Shown here piece after piece: positions 6,689 to 8,092 of a DNA stretch of 8,092 nt. The notes below the pieces were generated by a model. It did not search any database. It saw only the letters and a program-made list of their open reading frames with translations, and was not told the DNA's origin. The position numbers and the translations under genes were made by a program. Origin of the DNA: CAVPGH01 sp046726955. Lineage in GTDB: Bacteria > Acidobacteriota > Vicinamibacteria > Fen-336. The stretch is from positions 1-8,092 of the forward strand of contig JBKPBQ010000269.1 of the NCBI GenBank assembly GCA_046726955.1, written 5' to 3'. How positions within the stretch are numbered: the first letter of the stretch is position 1; each line of letters starts with the position of its first letter.

Positions 6689-7732
6689 CTAGCGCACGCT
6701 GAGGACGTAGCCGATGGCGTTCATGCAATCCCCGTTGGCGACATATCGCACGCAGTAATTGGCGGCACCCGCGCCCAGCAGGCCCGTGACGGTCGTGGTG
6801 TGGGTGTCCCAGAGCTGGTTGAGCGGCCCGCCGTCGCTGCCGTTCCAATCGCTGTCGTGGTTACGGGCAGAGCCGTCACCCGCGATCTGGGTCAGAGCTG
6901 CCGCCGCACAATTCGCGCTGGGACCGCCGAAAAAGGTCTTCTCTTCACTGAAAGCAGGGCTGGCATTGGTGCTCGTGCCCACCTGGCCATCCGCGCCGAA
7001 CCTGGTGGACCTGACGAAGGCGATTGGTGAGGGGGCGACGGGGGCGAGGGCGTTGGACACATTCAGCGTCCCGACGAAGAAGTCGCAGCCGTGGTGAAGG
7101 TAGACCCGACCCGTGATGGGGAGGCTGGGGTTGCTGTAGACCACCACCAGGGTGGCTCCTTCCACCTTCGGTGTCAGGGTGGTGGCTGGTACCCACGGAT
7201 CGCGGCCGTCGCGCTCAGACGCGTTGAAGGGGAAGCGGCTGATCTGGTAGTCGCCGTTGATTACCTTGTTGGCGACGACCGCAGTCGTCGTTCCCGGCAT
7301 CAGGCCCGTCACGTCCGCGAGGTACGCCCCGAGGGATGCGCCGGCGACCCAGCAGGGCTGGGCACCAGTGCAGAAGAGCCTGCTGTCGATCGTGCGGCCT
7401 TCGAACTCGATCGGTACCACAGGAGGGCACACGGCACCTACTGGGCAAATCATGGCCCAGTAGAGGAACGCGCGGACGACGGTAGAGCCCGCAGGAATGC
7501 CACGCAGGCGGATGGTGCCCGAATCGAAGTTGCGCAGCCCCGTTCCAGCGGCCGCGTGATCTACCCGGCCTGTGAACGTCAGGAAGGTTACCGGGGCGGC
7601 TGGCTCGACCCGGGCTGCTGCCGCCGCTCGGTCATCCGCCACCCCACCAGACCCCGACACCTGGGCCAGCGCCCAGGTTGGGAACGAGGCTCCTGCCAGT
7701 ACCACGATGGCCAGAATGATTCGTGGTTTCAT
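6689..7732 (-). CDS. Exported cysteine-rich protein, DUF3344-like resemblance
   Basis: I cannot assign a function. The 347-residue protein begins with a clear signal peptide: K and R near the start, a hydrophobic core at 5-15, and A-L-A before Q24 as the cleavage site. The mature part lacks membrane segments and is probably extracytoplasmic. It contains G-T-I-R-L-R-G-I-P-A-G-S-T-V-V-R-A-F-L-Y-W (72-92), A-Y-L-A-D-V-T-G-L (136-144), A-T-L-V-V-V-Y-S-N-P-S-L-P (193-205) and P-L-N-Q-L-W-D-T-H (303-311). This pattern recalls beta-rich surface proteins around DUF3344, in which a Y-W strand, a D-V-T-x-L turn and a V-V-V-Y-x-x-P-S-x-P strand recur. That link is from memory of the motif pattern and is tentative. 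Eight cysteines (96, 102, 121, 127, 216, 275, 327, 336), including two C-x5-C pairs, suggest disulfides. A GGTGGGG lies just upstream of the ATG as a plausible Shine-Dalgarno. It is 105 bases from gntR, which has its own promoter, so it is probably a separate unit. Confidence 0.85.
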   Translation of the reverse strand: MKPRIILAIVVLAGASFPTWALAQVSGSGGVADDRAAAAARVEPAAPVTFLTFTGRVDHAAAGTGLRNFDSGTIRLRGIPAGSTVVRAFLYWAMICPVGAVCPPVVPIEFEGRTIDSRLFCTGAQPCWVAGASLGAYLADVTGLMPGTTTAVVANKVINGDYQISRFPFNASERDGRDPWVPATTLTPKVEGATLVVVYSNPSLPITGRVYLHHGCDFFVGTLNVSNALAPVAPSPIAFVRSTRFGADGQVGTSTNASPAFSEEKTFFGGPSANCAAAALTQIAGDGSARNHDSDWNGSDGGPLNQLWDTHTTTVTGLLGAGAANYCVRYVANGDCMNAIGYVLSVR

Positions 7733-7868
7733 CGCCCCACCGCTTTCATTTCACTCTCGTCATTCGTCCAACTTCGTCAGCGATGCTGTCCCTCCTCGCT
7801 CATGGAGACGTCACCCGATGCCCCCCGATGCGGAGGAGGAACCACCTCCCTTCTGAACGGCTCCCCGC
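7733..7868. other. Intergenic region, no clear element
   Basis: This 136-base stretch separates the acidic partial gene from the secreted-protein gene. It should hold the promoter of the latter, but I see no convincing box pair; TTGGAC on the reverse strand near 7766-7771 has no good -10 partner. A small GGAGG/CCTCC hairpin (7835-7849, 5-bp stem, 5-base loop) lies about 20 bases after the upstream stop and lacks a T-run. Confidence 0.5.
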
Positions 7869-8092
7869 TCACTCTTCGGCTTCACCTCCTTCTTCGTCCA
7901 GGATTTCCACCTCGGGGGCCGGCTCCTGCTCTTTCACCTCGATCACAGTGCCTGGCTCCTCCATCACGACCGGCTCCTCTGCGGGCTCCACCGACGCGGT
8001 CTCACGTGGGAATGCCACCGCGATCTGCTCCACGGCACTCCCCGCCTCTGACGGCACCGCCTCCCCCGGTCCTGCCGAGGATGGTTCGGCAT
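7869..8092 (-). CDS. Acidic C-terminal tail of a gene cut by the window edge
   Basis: This reverse frame is open from the right edge to a TGA at 7871-7869, so the visible 73 or so residues are the end of a longer protein. A GTG at 8057 could serve as a start, but the frame stays open beyond it and no Shine-Dalgarno is evident, so it is more likely an internal Val. The sequence is low-complexity, rich in Glu, Pro, Val and Ala, and ends in a strongly acidic D-E-E-G-G-E-A-E-E. Such tails occur on many envelope and nucleic-acid-binding proteins, so no function can be assigned. Confidence 0.6.
   Translation of the reverse strand, partial: AEPSSAGPGEAVPSEAGSAVEQIAVAFPRETASVEPAEEPVVMEEPGTVIEVKEQEPAPEVEILDEEGGEAEE

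Noticed and set aside
6086..7030. Forward frame of 314 codons running across gntR, its promoter and part of the secreted-protein gene
   Set aside because: It crosses two well-supported reverse genes and the operator region, and its product has no recognisable domain.
1..8092. CRISPR arrays, tRNA/rRNA genes, insertion sequences, direct repeats
   Set aside because: I saw no spaced repeats, cloverleaf-like sequence, transposase motifs or terminal inverted repeats on reading both strands.

Overview
The window is very GC-rich, with long antisense and alternate-frame shadow ORFs throughout. It carries a protein of the TIGR03435 family, which is found mainly in Acidobacteriota, where it is often present in many copies. 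Together with a Gram-negative RND efflux pump, this suggests a high-GC acidobacterium, perhaps from the Vicinamibacteria or a similar lineage. The phylum assignment is inferred from one marker family plus base composition.

Layout. Positions 1-68 hold the last codons of a probable upstream gene that ends in an ATGA overlap. Positions 65-4442 (+) encode a periplasmic adaptor lipoprotein and an HAE1-type RND inner-membrane pump, 13 bases apart; no outer-membrane channel gene is visible in the window. Convergent to these, from 6619 down to 4339 (-), lies a compact three-gene unit: a YtrA-type GntR repressor, a slipin-like SPFH membrane protein, and a secreted TIGR03435 protein whose reading frame is broken near 4985. 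Its genes are joined by a 4-base overlap and then a 1-base gap, with good Shine-Dalgarno sequences at both junctions. Further right, 6689-7732 (-) encodes an exported, cysteine-rich protein with resemblance to DUF3344-like surface proteins. From 7869 to the right edge (-) is the acidic C-terminal tail of a gene that starts outside the window.

The most informative non-coding element is at 6591-6619. A textbook promoter (TTGACA, 17 bases, TACAAT) points into gntR, and a perfect 9-bp inverted repeat with a 6-base spacer covers the -10 box and nearly all of the -35/-10 spacer. This is what an autorepressed YtrA/GntR operon should look like. The -10 lies only 7 bases from the gntR GTG codon and there is no Shine-Dalgarno sequence, so the message is predicted to be leaderless or nearly so.

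How the genes work together: the adaptor and pump would form the inner part of a tripartite drug/solute efflux complex. The gntR-slipin-TIGR03435 unit looks like a regulated envelope module (ligand-responsive repressor, membrane scaffold, exported protein of unknown function). Its third gene is either newly inactivated or affected by a base-calling error. No tRNA, rRNA, CRISPR array or mobile element was recognised.
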